Origin: Nocardioides mesophilus
GTDB taxonomy: Bacteria; Actinomycetota; Actinomycetes; Propionibacteriales; Nocardioidaceae
NCBI RefSeq assembly: GCF_014395785.1
Contig: NZ_CP060713.1
Location: forward strand, 772,501 to 836,500
DNA: 64,000 nt
Reading direction: 5' to 3'
The position numbers and the translations under genes were made by a program. Positions 25,600 through 34,473 of the stretch are shown in pieces; within the stretch, counting starts at the first letter, position 1; each line of letters starts with the position of its first letter. A model generated the notes under the pieces. That model was not told the DNA's origin, did not search any database, and saw only the letters and a list, made by a program, of their open reading frames with translations.

Positions 25600-27954
25600 G
25601 TGTCTGACCCCCTCGAAGGGTTCACAGAGCCACGACCGCTGACGCGCTCGGAACTCGGAGGTATTCCGGACGAGCAAGGCGTACACGTTGTCCACGACCA
25701 GTCCGGCGAGCCGCTCTACGTGGGCTACAGCAGTCGCACCCGAGAGAGGATGCGCCAGCACTTGGCTGGCGACCGGCAAGCGTCGGTTCTGCACCAGAAG
25801 ATGGGGCAGCAGCTCGACGAAGAGCTCGGCCACCCGGCCACAGCTGCGGACATTGAGCGGGCACTCGGAGCCTGCTCCTTCCAGTTCCGGCTTAGCGACC
25901 AGCCCAAGGCATTGAAAGCCAGGTTGATGTCATCGCTAAACCCCCGCTTCAATGACGTCGCCCCCGTGCCTGAAGCCGCTGAGCATGGCGCGAACCGGGA
26001 GTTGGGTGATCTTCTTGAAACCGTGCTATCCGAGCTCCGGAAGGATCAGCCTGACAGCGCCGTCGCGGCCACCTATCGCCATGCTGTCGTAGAGGCGCTG
26101 CCACGAGTTCTCCGAGGTTTGGTCCCCTCCAGTCACACCGTGGAAGGGAGCACGGGGTACGGATCTCGAGCGGACGTCCCATGGGTGACGGTCTACGGGG
26201 ACAGCGACAACAACAGCGCCCGTGGGGGTGTCTATGTGGTCTATCTGTTTGCCGCTGATGGCTCGGCCGTTTACCTCACGCTGGCGCAGGGAGTGTCGAA
26301 TGTGAAAGGTGGCAACGTTGTTCTGAAGAAGCGAGCCGCTGACATCCGAGATGCGATCACGTCACGGGGCCAGTGGCTTGAGAAGATCGACCTGCGGTCA
26401 CGGGCCATGCGGCCGCTGCGTTATGAGGCATCTGCCGCATATGCCATTCGCTACGAACGGAATTCGGTGCCGGCCCTTAACGTGCTCACCAGCGATCTCG
26501 ACGACATGTTGGAGGCTCTCGGCGAGGTGCAGGCTGCCGGACTGGCCGACCTACCAGCCGTAGAGCCTGTCCACCTGGTCATGAAGTGGAACAAGGACAT
26601 TCGCTCCGACACGATCACTCAGCACAAGCAGATTGCAGACACGCATGGCTCTGTGTGGTGGGGGAAGTTTGGAACGGCGGGCACGAATGCCGTTAGAGCT
26701 GCACGGCTAGAACTCATTCGAGAGCAGTTGAGCACCGGTGTTGAGACCATGTGCTTCCTATATCGCAACGGTGAGCTGTGGCGGACTCGTCTTCTTGCCA
26801 TCACGCCCCACGAAGACGACGTCGACACCGCACTGATGCCGGACTACTACGCGCCCGCCGAGTGCATCCTGTTTCTCAAGCTTACACAGTTTGAAGAGAT
26901 CCACCCGCCCACTTGGGCACTCTCGAACCTGGTGCTTGCCACCGACCCCGATCCTTCCAGGACACAAGGCGCGCTCGGTAACCAAACGAGTCCAGTGTTC
27001 GTCTACCTGCGGGGGGCGTCGTTTATGACTGAGAAGCAGCCCACCGGTCCAGAAAGCCTGGCTCAGGAGACGGATTCGTCCGAGACACCGTCGATCCCAG
27101 CCTTGGACATGGACTGGCTAGTGGAGCAGACACTCTGCGAGCGGGAATGGCTGGAGGAGCTCGTAGCGACCCTCCAGCGTCGCCCCCAGGTCGTGCTCGC
27201 AGGACCGCCCGGCACCAGCAAGACGTGGATCGCCGAGGCTCTGGCTCGCTACCTGACCCAGGACGAGCCCTTGGCCCGCGGTTTGGTGCAATTCCACGCC
27301 TCGTACGGCTACGAGGAGTTCATCGAGGGGTTGCGTCCGGAGCCCGCTGGAAGCGGCGGCATCCGCTTCGCCCGAGTGGATGGGGTAGTGCTCCGGATGG
27401 CGAGCCAGATCAAGGAAGACGACGACCAGAAGCATGTACTTGTCATCGACGAGATGAACCGCGCCAACCTGCCACGGGTCTTCGGCGAGCTCATGTATCT
27501 CCTCGAGTACCGCGACAAGCCAGTGGACCTCCTGTACACCCAGGACTTCAGCCTGCCGAAGAGCCTGATCTTCATCGGCACTATGAATACTGCCGACCGG
27601 AGCATCCGCAGCATCGACCTCGCGCTCAGGCGCCGGTTCGAAGTCTTCGAGTGCCCCCCGAGTCGGAAGATCCTTCAGTCTTTCTACGAGACTGCCCAAT
27701 GCGAGGTTCCGGACCTCCTCGCGGGCTTCGACAAACTGAACCTGCGCCTAACCGAGTTGCTCGACCGCCATCACACGGTGGGCCATTCGTTCTTCATGGC
27801 AGATCCGTTCACCCCTCACCTGCTGAACGCCGTCTGGACTCGCCAACTCCAGCCACTGTTCGAGGAGTACTTCTTCGACGATCCAAGCGTTGCAGCGTCC
27901 CTGAAGATGGAGGAGTTCTGGCCGAATGTCACATCCACCTCAGACGCTGACTGA
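25600..27954 (+). CDS. mcrB: McrB-type restriction AAA+ GTPase with GIY-YIG-like and MrcB/EVE-like domains
   Basis: A 784-residue motor and recognition subunit of a type IV (modification-dependent) restriction system. Order: a GIY-YIG-like domain (G27-V-H, Y40-V-G, R48, H54; the usual catalytic Glu position seems to be Lys106); an MrcB N-terminal/DUF3578 domain (about 135-265, ending YLTLAQGVSNVKGGN); a PUA/EVE-like region (about 320-450, VHLVMKWNKDIR, FGTAGTNAVRAARLELI); and the McrB AAA+ domain with Walker A GPPGTSKT (535-542), Walker B VIDEMNRANLPRVFGEL (Asp617-Glu618) and MNTADRSIRSIDLALRRRF. GTG 25600 has AGGAGG six bases upstream. Overlaps mcrC by 29 bp. Confidence 0.92.
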   Translation: MSDPLEGFTEPRPLTRSELGGIPDEQGVHVVHDQSGEPLYVGYSSRTRERMRQHLAGDRQASVLHQKMGQQLDEELGHPATAADIERALGACSFQFRLSDQPKALKARLMSSLNPRFNDVAPVPEAAEHGANRELGDLLETVLSELRKDQPDSAVAATYRHAVVEALPRVLRGLVPSSHTVEGSTGYGSRADVPWVTVYGDSDNNSARGGVYVVYLFAADGSAVYLTLAQGVSNVKGGNVVLKKRAADIRDAITSRGQWLEKIDLRSRAMRPLRYEASAAYAIRYERNSVPALNVLTSDLDDMLEALGEVQAAGLADLPAVEPVHLVMKWNKDIRSDTITQHKQIADTHGSVWWGKFGTAGTNAVRAARLELIREQLSTGVETMCFLYRNGELWRTRLLAITPHEDDVDTALMPDYYAPAECILFLKLTQFEEIHPPTWALSNLVLATDPDPSRTQGALGNQTSPVFVYLRGASFMTEKQPTGPESLAQETDSSETPSIPALDMDWLVEQTLCEREWLEELVATLQRRPQVVLAGPPGTSKTWIAEALARYLTQDEPLARGLVQFHASYGYEEFIEGLRPEPAGSGGIRFARVDGVVLRMASQIKEDDDQKHVLVIDEMNRANLPRVFGELMYLLEYRDKPVDLLYTQDFSLPKSLIFIGTMNTADRSIRSIDLALRRRFEVFECPPSRKILQSFYETAQCEVPDLLAGFDKLNLRLTELLDRHHTVGHSFFMADPFTPHLLNAVWTRQLQPLFEEYFFDDPSVAASLKMEEFWPNVTSTSDAD

Positions 27955-29149
27955 ATCGCGCCCCTCGATAGTCGAGCTGGACGATCGGCAAGCCGAGTCG
28001 CTCCAAGTTCTGGGCAGGCGCCTGGCCGGCAAGTCCGACTGGTGGGGGGCGGCCAACCCGGCACACCACGATGCGAGTGCTATCAGCGTCTCGCGGAGCG
28101 GTGCCCAAGGGCAATGGTCGCTACGCGTGAACGACGCCATCGGCATTCTCAGCGTGGGCGGTCGAACGATGCCCGTGCTGCCGAAAATCCCTGAAAGCCA
28201 CGCACTGGAACTTCTCGGCCTCGCCGGCGCCATCCCACGCATGGACACGCTCGCCGCGCAGGCGGCGACAGGCACGTCACTTTTCGACCTCCTCTCACGT
28301 TGGCTTGTCCACTCAGTAGAGAGGGTCCTTCGCCGAGATCTGATGAAGGACTACCAAGCCCACCGCGAAGAAATGGCGCATGTTCGTGGTCGCATCAGCA
28401 TCAAGGAGACGACACTGGCCGTGACCCTCGGGCGAGCACGCGTAACATGTGAGTTCGACGAACTGGACCGCGACAACCCGTTGAACCGCGTGCTACTAGC
28501 AGCATTGCGGCTCGTGTGCGGGGCGCCGTTCGCTGCTCCAGAGGTACGCACCCAGGCACGACGAGTCAGTGCTCGTTTTGATGAAGTTTCGGAACTCCGT
28601 CACGGCGACCTCCGCGTCACGTTGACGCCCAGGACCGCCTACTACAGCGACGGTCTCGCGATCGCGAAGGCCCTGCTGAGGGGTGCTGCGCGCAAGCTCG
28701 ACGCGGGCGGTGAGGTGGCTTGGGCGTTCTTGATCCGTACTCCTGAGGGCATTGAGGCCGGGATTCGCACCGTCCTCCACAACGCGCTGGATCCGGCCTT
28801 CAAGGTCGAGAAGCGAGGACTGGCGCTGCTCCCGTCGACAAAAACACTGAATCCCGACCTGGTATTCGGGCACCTGGCGGTAGGCGACGTGAAGTACAAG
28901 TTGCAGGGCGCAGATTGGGACACAGGCGATCTCTACCAGGCCGTGGCATTCGCCACCGGCTTCCAGGTCTCCGAGGCAGCGATCCTTACGTTCTCCACTG
29001 GCCAGGCAGGGCACACGTCGCTGCAGGTTGGCGACGTGCGACTGTCGAACTTCTGTTGGCCCGCAGACCCCTCACTCGGACCGCAAGAAGCGGCCGCACG
29101 TCTCGTAACGGACGTCCGCGAATGGCTCTATGAGGTCTCGGCCTCATAG
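27926..29149 (+). CDS. mcrC: McrC nuclease subunit
   Basis: A 407-residue McrC protein: an N-terminal beta-rich part (LRVNDAIGILSVGGRTMPVLPKI), a helical middle (VRGRISIKETTLAV, FDELDRDNPLNRVLLAAL), and a C-terminal PD-(D/E)XK nuclease with NPD311 followed by VGDVKYK (Asp321, Lys323). It joins the McrB ring to cut DNA carrying the modification that the McrB N-terminal domains recognise. The start codon lies inside the mcrB end, so the pair is one operon. The promoter region is in 25344-25599. Confidence 0.93.
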   Translation: MSHPPQTLTESRPSIVELDDRQAESLQVLGRRLAGKSDWWGAANPAHHDASAISVSRSGAQGQWSLRVNDAIGILSVGGRTMPVLPKIPESHALELLGLAGAIPRMDTLAAQAATGTSLFDLLSRWLVHSVERVLRRDLMKDYQAHREEMAHVRGRISIKETTLAVTLGRARVTCEFDELDRDNPLNRVLLAALRLVCGAPFAAPEVRTQARRVSARFDEVSELRHGDLRVTLTPRTAYYSDGLAIAKALLRGAARKLDAGGEVAWAFLIRTPEGIEAGIRTVLHNALDPAFKVEKRGLALLPSTKTLNPDLVFGHLAVGDVKYKLQGADWDTGDLYQAVAFATGFQVSEAAILTFSTGQAGHTSLQVGDVRLSNFCWPADPSLGPQEAAARLVTDVREWLYEVSAS

Positions 29150-29181
29150 GTGCCTCGCCCGCCTACGAGAGCCATCCAGAC

Positions 29182-29763
29182 TTACGAGGGCTGGGCTTCT
29201 CGCACCGAGCGCGCAAATGCGAGCAACTCGGCGCAACTACTTCCGATGATCTCAATGAGGCCGTTTCCGCAGCCCGCCAACTGGCAGCCTATTTCCTGAG
29301 CCCGCGTTCTGATCAAGTCCCAGGTAGCCTCGTCGATCTCGTCACCGACGAAGCGCACGTAGGGTACGTCCCTGCCCACCCGGCTCCCGTAGTGGCCCCG
29401 GCAAGAGGACGTTGTCGGGACTCCAAGGAAGTTTAGGGCCGCGACACAACTGACAATCCCAAAGTCCAGGTACTCCGAAAGTTCCGTGGCGTCCCAATCT
29501 GTGTCGTCGGGGTCGCTCACGACCTCCGAGGCATTCTTCTCGAAAGCTTCAGGCGAGGCTGAGACACCGTCAAGCCGTCGAAGTTCACGCGTCTCCCAGG
29601 CAATCAGCAACTCCAACTCGGGACCACTCACCTCGTGCCAGTCGCCGTACTCCTGATTCGACGGGTCCGGAGAGCCGTCTTCCTCCCATGCTTCATCTGG
29701 CACGGAGCCATTTTGATGCAGGTCAACGGGCGGGAGTTGGACGACGTCGAAAACAGGAATCAC
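29182..29763 (-). CDS. conserved-looking protein of unknown function (193 aa)
   Basis: Not recognised. It is acidic, with a central block LDFGIVSCVAALNFLGVPTTSSCRGHYG and VPYVRFVGDE. A pair of cysteines and the pattern D-x-G-I ... LN ... G-x-x-T-x-S-C-x-G-H suggest a conserved site. The GTG at 29763 has AGGGGG just upstream. Convergent with mcrC and divergent from the SHOCT-domain gene. Confidence 0.6.
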   Translation of the reverse strand: MIPVFDVVQLPPVDLHQNGSVPDEAWEEDGSPDPSNQEYGDWHEVSGPELELLIAWETRELRRLDGVSASPEAFEKNASEVVSDPDDTDWDATELSEYLDFGIVSCVAALNFLGVPTTSSCRGHYGSRVGRDVPYVRFVGDEIDEATWDLIRTRAQEIGCQLAGCGNGLIEIIGSSCAELLAFARSVREAQPS

Positions 29764-29864
29764 AAGGTCCCCCTACGGTCAAGAACACCAGTCAAATGCC
29801 CGCTCGGCGGCGGTGCGTCACGAGGATGGCCTGGAACAGGACGGCTAGAGGTGCAATCGCGTTC

Positions 29865-29940
29865 TGGTCTAGACCACCAAGAAATGTGTTCCTGCAGCCT
29901 TTTCCTACGGCCCTTCAGGTGTAGTCTCCTGCTGAAGGGC
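29865..29940 (+). promoter_or_regulatory. palindrome and 5' hairpin upstream of the PD-(D/E)XK-like gene
   Basis: Two symmetric elements. TGGTCTAGACCA at 29865-29876 is a perfect 12-bp palindrome. GCCCTTCAG (29910-29918) pairs with CTGAAGGGC (29932-29940) to form a 9-bp stem with a 13-base loop, 35 bp before the TTG start. They look like an operator plus an attenuator or leader structure for the gene at 29976. Confidence 0.5.
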
Positions 29941-29975
29941 GGAGGTGCCGCCCCGGGATCAACAAGGAGGCCCCA

Positions 29976-30728
29976 TTGGCCAAGAACAAGACGTCGGGTT
30001 CCGCAGAGTTCGACAAGCTCCGTAACCGGATGGCGGCGGACCGCGCCCTCCGTAACGAGGTCCGTGACTCGCTGTTCGCCATGACTGAACAGATCAACGT
30101 GTCCGACCGGGGCTCCCGGTTCGTCGCCGGTGGCACCGTGGAGTGGATCGTCGCCTCGGCCTGCTACGCAGCCGAAGTCATTGCCATCCCCGAGGGGCAC
30201 AACGCCAACGGCTTCGACCTCACCGGTGTAAACGCGACCGTCAAGGGGCTCTTCTCCGTCAAGAGCAGCCTCTCGCCGACCAGCGCGTTCAGGATCACCA
30301 ACGGCATCAATGGCGCAGGCAAGGGCTTCGTAGAGCCGACGATCTTCCTCCACAAGCGGCTCGGAGGCTTGGTCTTCGCCGACCCCGCGATCCATACCGA
30401 GCTCGCGGGCCGGGCGGAGCAGAAGGCGGACGCCGTCGTCCTGAGCCTGAAGGCGATCATCGAGCACGCGCAGCAGCGCCCGGAGTGTGTGATCGACCTG
30501 GAGATCCCCTATAACCAGGGCCGGGGGACTTACGACCCGGCACTCAGCTTCGCCAAGGCCCTCATCACCGATGGCAACTACCCCAACCTCAAGCGACTCT
30601 TCGAGGAGGTGAAGCCCCAGACCAGCACTATCTCGGAAGAGATCGGCAAGCTCAAGCAGCTGCGAGACGACGGCGTGCTGAACCAGGTCCAGTTCGAGCG
30701 TGCTGTGGACCGCCTCCTCAAGGGCTGA
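29976..30728 (+). CDS. PD-(D/E)XK-like protein with C-terminal SHOCT domain
   Basis: A 250-residue protein of unrecognised family. A possible nuclease core reads VEWIVASACYAAEV (Glu56 or Glu67), then NGFDL (Asp81) and FSVKSS (Lys96), the E...D...xVK order of PD-(D/E)XK enzymes. The C terminus (about 218-250: EEIGKLKQLRDDGVLNQVQFERAVDRLL) is a SHOCT module, a short helical tail of many unrelated proteins. The TTG at 29976 has AAGGAGG five bases before it. Own terminator at 30755-30787, so it is a single transcription unit with a symmetric leader. A restriction-type nuclease is a hypothesis only. Confidence 0.65.
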   Translation: MAKNKTSGSAEFDKLRNRMAADRALRNEVRDSLFAMTEQINVSDRGSRFVAGGTVEWIVASACYAAEVIAIPEGHNANGFDLTGVNATVKGLFSVKSSLSPTSAFRITNGINGAGKGFVEPTIFLHKRLGGLVFADPAIHTELAGRAEQKADAVVLSLKAIIEHAQQRPECVIDLEIPYNQGRGTYDPALSFAKALITDGNYPNLKRLFEEVKPQTSTISEEIGKLKQLRDDGVLNQVQFERAVDRLLKG

Positions 30729-30754
30729 CCCGACACATCGGCCCGAGCATAAGG

Positions 30755-30787
30755 AACGCCCCTCCCGAAGCGAGCGGGAGGGGCGTT
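30755..30787 (+). terminator. terminator hairpin after the SHOCT-domain gene
   Basis: AACGCCCCTCCC (30755-30766) and GGGAGGGGCGTT (30776-30787) are perfect complements around a nine-base loop, 26 bp after the stop codon. No long T run follows, as is common in high-GC actinobacteria. Confidence 0.8.
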
Positions 30788-31292
30788 CGACTTACTTTGT
30801 ACTCCGTCACAACTGGTGGACCTGCGCGACCCCCAATAGCGGGTCTGAAGCTGCCGTCGCGCAGGTCTTTCACGCTGAACACTACGAAGTTCACAATCCG
30901 GCTCACACCGGCGTTGAGTGCCAAAGTGGCCTTCTGAACGGCAGTTTCAATCACTTGACCGCCGCGAGCCTTTGAGGCGGTTGAGGAACCACCTGGACTT
31001 CCCCAACTACGTAGGCGGAAGTTACCGACCGGGTGTCGCCATCGACAGATCGCGTGCCTTCAACTGGACCCCGCCCAGCGTCCGAGGCATCTCGACCCAC
31101 TGGGCCGGGCCATTCCGCCCAGAAAGACTCATCGGTGAGCCACCCAGCGCTACTGATCAAGAATGCCCCAGCAGTTGGTCGCCGGGCCACTGCCCCGCCA
31201 CGACGCCTACTGCCGCACTCACCACGCGGATAACGCGACATCTCAGATGGCTCTTGACCGGGTGTCGATGACAAGTGCGCTTGCTGCACAAC
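30788..31292. other. 505 bp without a convincing gene
   Basis: Two minus-strand frames (30718-30954 and 30951-31289) could be joined by one shift, giving VVPQPPQRLAA then ETAVQKATLALNAGVSRIVNFVVFSVKD. However, there is no start signal or recognisable fold, so I treat the stretch as non-coding or decayed. Confidence 0.45.
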
Positions 31293-31750
31293 TCATTGAG
31301 AGACACAGTTCTCAGCCGCTTTCGTCGCTGCGTCGATGACCGCAGCGAGTTCCTTCGGTGTCAAAGTGCCGATGGAGAACTCCTTCGCCTTCGCCCTGAC
31401 TTCCTTGTCTTCTGTGACGATCACCCATGTGTCGGAAAAGAGGTCCTCCGTGCTGAGCACGACGGCCATGGCAACGAGGATCGGATCGGCGGTGCCCTTG
31501 TAGCTGTAGAGGTTGACCAAACCCGTGTGCCCCACTGGGACTGTCTTCATCACGTCTGCCAACTGCGCAAGCATCGCAGGGGTCACTTCGATGGTGACTG
31601 GTTCTAGAAGCGCCGCATGCTTAGCCCTCCGCGACTCGTAGGCGACCTCGGCCGGGACTCGACATTGCTCCTTGAAGAATGCGGACTTCTTCCTGTCCCC
31701 AAGGGGCCGAGCGCGTTGTTGTCGATCAGGTACTTGGTCACGGCCGTCAC
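31293..31750 (-). pseudogene. PIN-domain toxin, frameshifted near its N terminus
   Basis: The start GTG at 31750 overlaps the ImmA-like stop as GTGA and opens VTAVTKYLIDNNALGPL, the usual first strand of a PIN domain with its Asp. The frame then shifts by one missing base at the GGGG run 31703-31706 (plus-strand view) and continues RKKSAFFKEQCRVPAEVAYESR, TADPILVAMAVVL and WVIVTEDKEVRAKA with the remaining acidic residues. One added base gives 153 codons. PIN proteins are Mg-dependent RNases; with an ImmA-like upstream gene it fits the COG2856-PIN toxin-antitoxin layout. Sequencing error is as likely as decay. Confidence 0.75.
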
Positions 31751-32925
31751 AGCGCCGCCCTGTAGTCGCTGATCGCGCGGTCATTGCGGTAGGCGTTCGA
31801 GAACATGACGCGGCAGAAGTCGCTCGTCTTGATGGTCCCTGCGTCGTAGAGAGCGAGCATGCGACGCGAGCACTCGTGCCCGTTGTACTTCCTGAGCGCG
31901 TTCATCGGGAGCATCCTGTTACGGGGAGTCTTCTCAATCTTGTCGAAGGCGTCCTTGAGGTCTTTGAGGTGGGCCTCCGCTTCGTCGCGGGTCATGAGCT
32001 TCAGGCGCTGGGCTCGCATGACCACTGCGCTCGGTGTCACCTTGAAGACATCAGACGATGCTCGGATGGCATCCAGATCACTCAAGTCAGCACGGCGGAA
32101 CTCGGCCTCAGGCATCAGGATCTCTGCCGTCAGCCAGTACTCGCGGTTCGACTTCTCCTCGGTGGTGTGTCCGTTGTAGGTGACGGTGGCGAACCGTCCT
32201 CTCGCAACGAGCACCGCCATTAGCGTCAGGGTGAAGATCCGTCGCCCGGTCGGCTCGAACGCCTCTCCCTCGTTGCCACTGGCGATGAAGATGAAGGGCA
32301 GTTTCGTGTCCTTCACCGTCATGCCGCTGAAGATTTTGCCCTCCGGCAGCCGCTGCGGCATCAGGTCCTGGACGCTCTGTGCGACGAGGATGTTCTTGGC
32401 TTCCAACTTCTCGACCAGAAGGTTGAGGGCATCGCCCTTCTTCTTCGTTCCCCTGAGTTCCATGGGGTCGAGGTCGAGCGCTGCCATCAGCTTCGCGGCG
32501 TCCTCGGCGATGGGCGCCTTGGACTTCTTGAGAATCCCGACGATGGGGTTTCGGTCGAGGGTCTTGTCCTTCTTCATCCAGTCCTGCTTGAACTGGAGGT
32601 TCTTGACGATGAGCTCTACCTGCGCCAGGTCCACGTGATGCCGCGAGTTCATGGAGAACTCGCGCTTGGCGCTGAAGCCCTGAAGCAGCCGCTCCTGCTT
32701 GATGCGGAGCTGCTCTTCCACCAAATCGCGGGGAGCGAAGAACAGCGGGTACGGGATCTCAGCCTTGCGGGCGTGGTCGACCAGATCCTTGAAGGAGATG
32801 GAGCCCGTCTCTAGCGCCTTGGTCACCTTGGCGTAACTGCGGACGACCGACTGCTCAAAAAGTGCCGCGAAGACCTCGCGGTCGATGGGCGTGGCGACGC
32901 GATCGAGCGTCACGTTTATGGGCAT
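31747..32925 (-). CDS. ImmA/IrrE-like protein with a lost zinc site
   Basis: A 392-residue protein with the ImmA/IrrE (COG2856) layout: a helical N-terminal domain, then KLPFIFIASGNEGEAFEPTGRRIFTL (about 208-233) and EEKSNREYWLTAEILMP (about 257-272), which match the strands before and after the metal site. Where the family has FTLAHELGH the sequence reads FTLTLMAVL (231-239), so the HExxH zinc ligands are absent. It is probably a non-catalytic antitoxin-like partner of the PIN protein it overlaps by 4 bp. The N-terminal HTH of the family is not obvious here. Confidence 0.7.
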   Translation of the reverse strand: MPINVTLDRVATPIDREVFAALFEQSVVRSYAKVTKALETGSISFKDLVDHARKAEIPYPLFFAPRDLVEEQLRIKQERLLQGFSAKREFSMNSRHHVDLAQVELIVKNLQFKQDWMKKDKTLDRNPIVGILKKSKAPIAEDAAKLMAALDLDPMELRGTKKKGDALNLLVEKLEAKNILVAQSVQDLMPQRLPEGKIFSGMTVKDTKLPFIFIASGNEGEAFEPTGRRIFTLTLMAVLVARGRFATVTYNGHTTEEKSNREYWLTAEILMPEAEFRRADLSDLDAIRASSDVFKVTPSAVVMRAQRLKLMTRDEAEAHLKDLKDAFDKIEKTPRNRMLPMNALRKYNGHECSRRMLALYDAGTIKTSDFCRVMFSNAYRNDRAISDYRAAL

Positions 32926-33035
32926 TCACGTCACCGCCTGCATTCATCTCATGGCAGCGCTCCAGCCTGCGCCTCCGCGTGCTCGGTTCAAGGACGACAC
33001 GCCTAATGATCCCCGGTCCCTCTCGCGCCCGCAGG

Positions 33036-33622
33036 TCAATTGCGGTCTTCCAGTCGGCGCGTTTCGCCATTGAAGAAGTAGATGAGGCTGCCGACGATCA
33101 TCAGGCTCTGGACCGCGTTACGGCTGGTGTACTGCTTTGTGCTGACGGTATGGGCAGTCGCGTTGCGGCTAAAGGTGTGCGGCACCGGCAGTCCCTCGCT
33201 GGGGAAGAACTTCTGCCACGCCTTCCAGATAGGGGGCGAGCGCGATGTACTCATGTGCGGTCAACTCGTCATAGGCCGCGTTGGTCCGCTTGCCCCGCTT
33301 GTCGGGGGTGTAGAGGTAGCGGCCGGCACCGAAGTAGGTGTTCACCATGGAGTCGAGCAGCGACCCAATGAGCGCCTGAGCCGCCTCCGTGTGGCCAGCC
33401 TCCAGAGCATCAAGGGCCCTGAGCGCCATGGGGACGTACGGCGCGGACAGCGTCGGTCTCGCACCCCTCGACTACGGCGCGACAGTCGGCGGAGATCGCC
33501 TTCCATCGCCGCCCAAGGATGTCGCGCCGCTTCCCGGCGCTGTCGGCGCGGATAAGCGCCCCGCCAGCGAGACCGTCGTTGATCCAGATACGGTCTCGCC
33601 ATGGTGTTGGTGACTGAGGCAT
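33036..33622 (-). pseudogene. unknown helical protein broken by two frameshifts
   Basis: Three frames join into one protein: MPQSPTPWRDRIWINDGLAGG ... RRWKAISADCRAVVEGCETDAVRAV, then MALRALDALEAGHTEAAQALIGSLLDSMVNTYF ... EYIALAPYLEG, then WQKFFPSEGLPVPHTFSRNATAHTVS ... RRLEDRN. The breaks are near 33430 (a C run) and 33215, and the length fits two single extra bases (587 nt against 585). The RNATAHTVS end recalls R-x4-H elements of helical RNase-like families. The family is not named. Confidence 0.6.
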
Positions 33623-34122
33623 GGTCTGGACTCGGCTCAACGATTGTCGGTGGGTTCATCTCAGCCGTCGTCGTTCTGGTCGGTGTTTTGGCGGAGCGGT
33701 TTCTTAGTGATAGGCGAACACGTACCGATGAGCAACGTAAGGCTGCTGATGATCTGATCGTTGATGTTAGCAACCTTCGCGATCTCGCGATTGCACGAAA
33801 GCGCGGTCTCCGTGGAGAGTACGAGTTATGGCCGCTGCGCACTCGTCTTTACATCACGCAGAACTCACTTCGGGGACTCCCCGCTTACTCGGCTGCGTGG
33901 GCCTTCTACGAGTCAGCGAAAGAAGCACGGGATTTCGCTCGGCATGCTGTTCGCTCCCTTGGTGACGACCACCAAGGCTGGCCAAAGTCGGATCTCGCCC
34001 GTTTCAGAGCGCACCTGTCGAACCTCGATCACTTCGGCGACCAGGTCATCGAGCTACTCCAGTCAAACCCCAAAAGCGGCCACGCGAGGATTCCGAGCCG
34101 GCCAACCATCCCGGCGCCCTGA
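33601..34122 (+). CDS. membrane-anchored protein of unknown function (173 aa)
   Basis: One N-terminal membrane helix (GSTIVGGFISAVVVLVGVLAERFLS) followed by a soluble helical region rich in charged residues (DEQRKAADDLIVDVSNLRDLAIARKRGLRGEY in outline). Codon use is clearly less GC-rich than in the flanking chromosome. It is divergent to, and overlaps by 22 bp, the broken gene at 33036-33622. No known domain. Confidence 0.55.
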   Translation: MVLVTEAWSGLGSTIVGGFISAVVVLVGVLAERFLSDRRTRTDEQRKAADDLIVDVSNLRDLAIARKRGLRGEYELWPLRTRLYITQNSLRGLPAYSAAWAFYESAKEARDFARHAVRSLGDDHQGWPKSDLARFRAHLSNLDHFGDQVIELLQSNPKSGHARIPSRPTIPAP

Positions 34123-34248
34123 CGGCCCTGGCAGCCGTCCAAGGGTCGCCGGACTGGCTCCCACTGAGAGGGGACGACCGCTCCCATGCCGGAAGGGTAC
34201 AAGGGGCGCTGCGTCATTCCGCCGCGACGGGATGGGGTAGACGAACGA

Positions 34249-34473
34249 CTAGGACTTCACCTGGTCAACGAACATGAACCTGAGCCGCCCCTCTGAATCT
34301 TGAACGGCCTCTTCAGGGTCGAGTTCGTCTGCACGGACGTAGACATACCGGACAACGACTCCCCCTTCGTCCACTGGAACCTCGTACCTTGTCTGAGTTC
34401 GTGGCAGAGCGAAGCTTGTTCCGTCGAGCGTTCCGCCGCCGACGAATACGACACGGACAATGTGCTGATCCAT
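34249..34473 (-). CDS. small phage/actinobacterial protein (74 aa)
   Basis: Starts MDQHIVRVVFVGGGTLDGTSFALP, then RYEVPVDEGGVVVRYVYVRAD. It resembles the short GGPLDG-type proteins common in actinophages and mobile elements, whose role is unknown. Well-formed for its size and with a plain ATG start; convergent with the membrane protein at 33601. Confidence 0.5.
   Translation of the reverse strand: MDQHIVRVVFVGGGTLDGTSFALPRTQTRYEVPVDEGGVVVRYVYVRADELDPEEAVQDSEGRLRFMFVDQVKS

Noticed and set aside
30718-31289. Two minus-strand frames that could be joined into one protein
   Set aside because: No start signal, no recognisable motif, and the join needs a shift without a homopolymer or homologue to support it.
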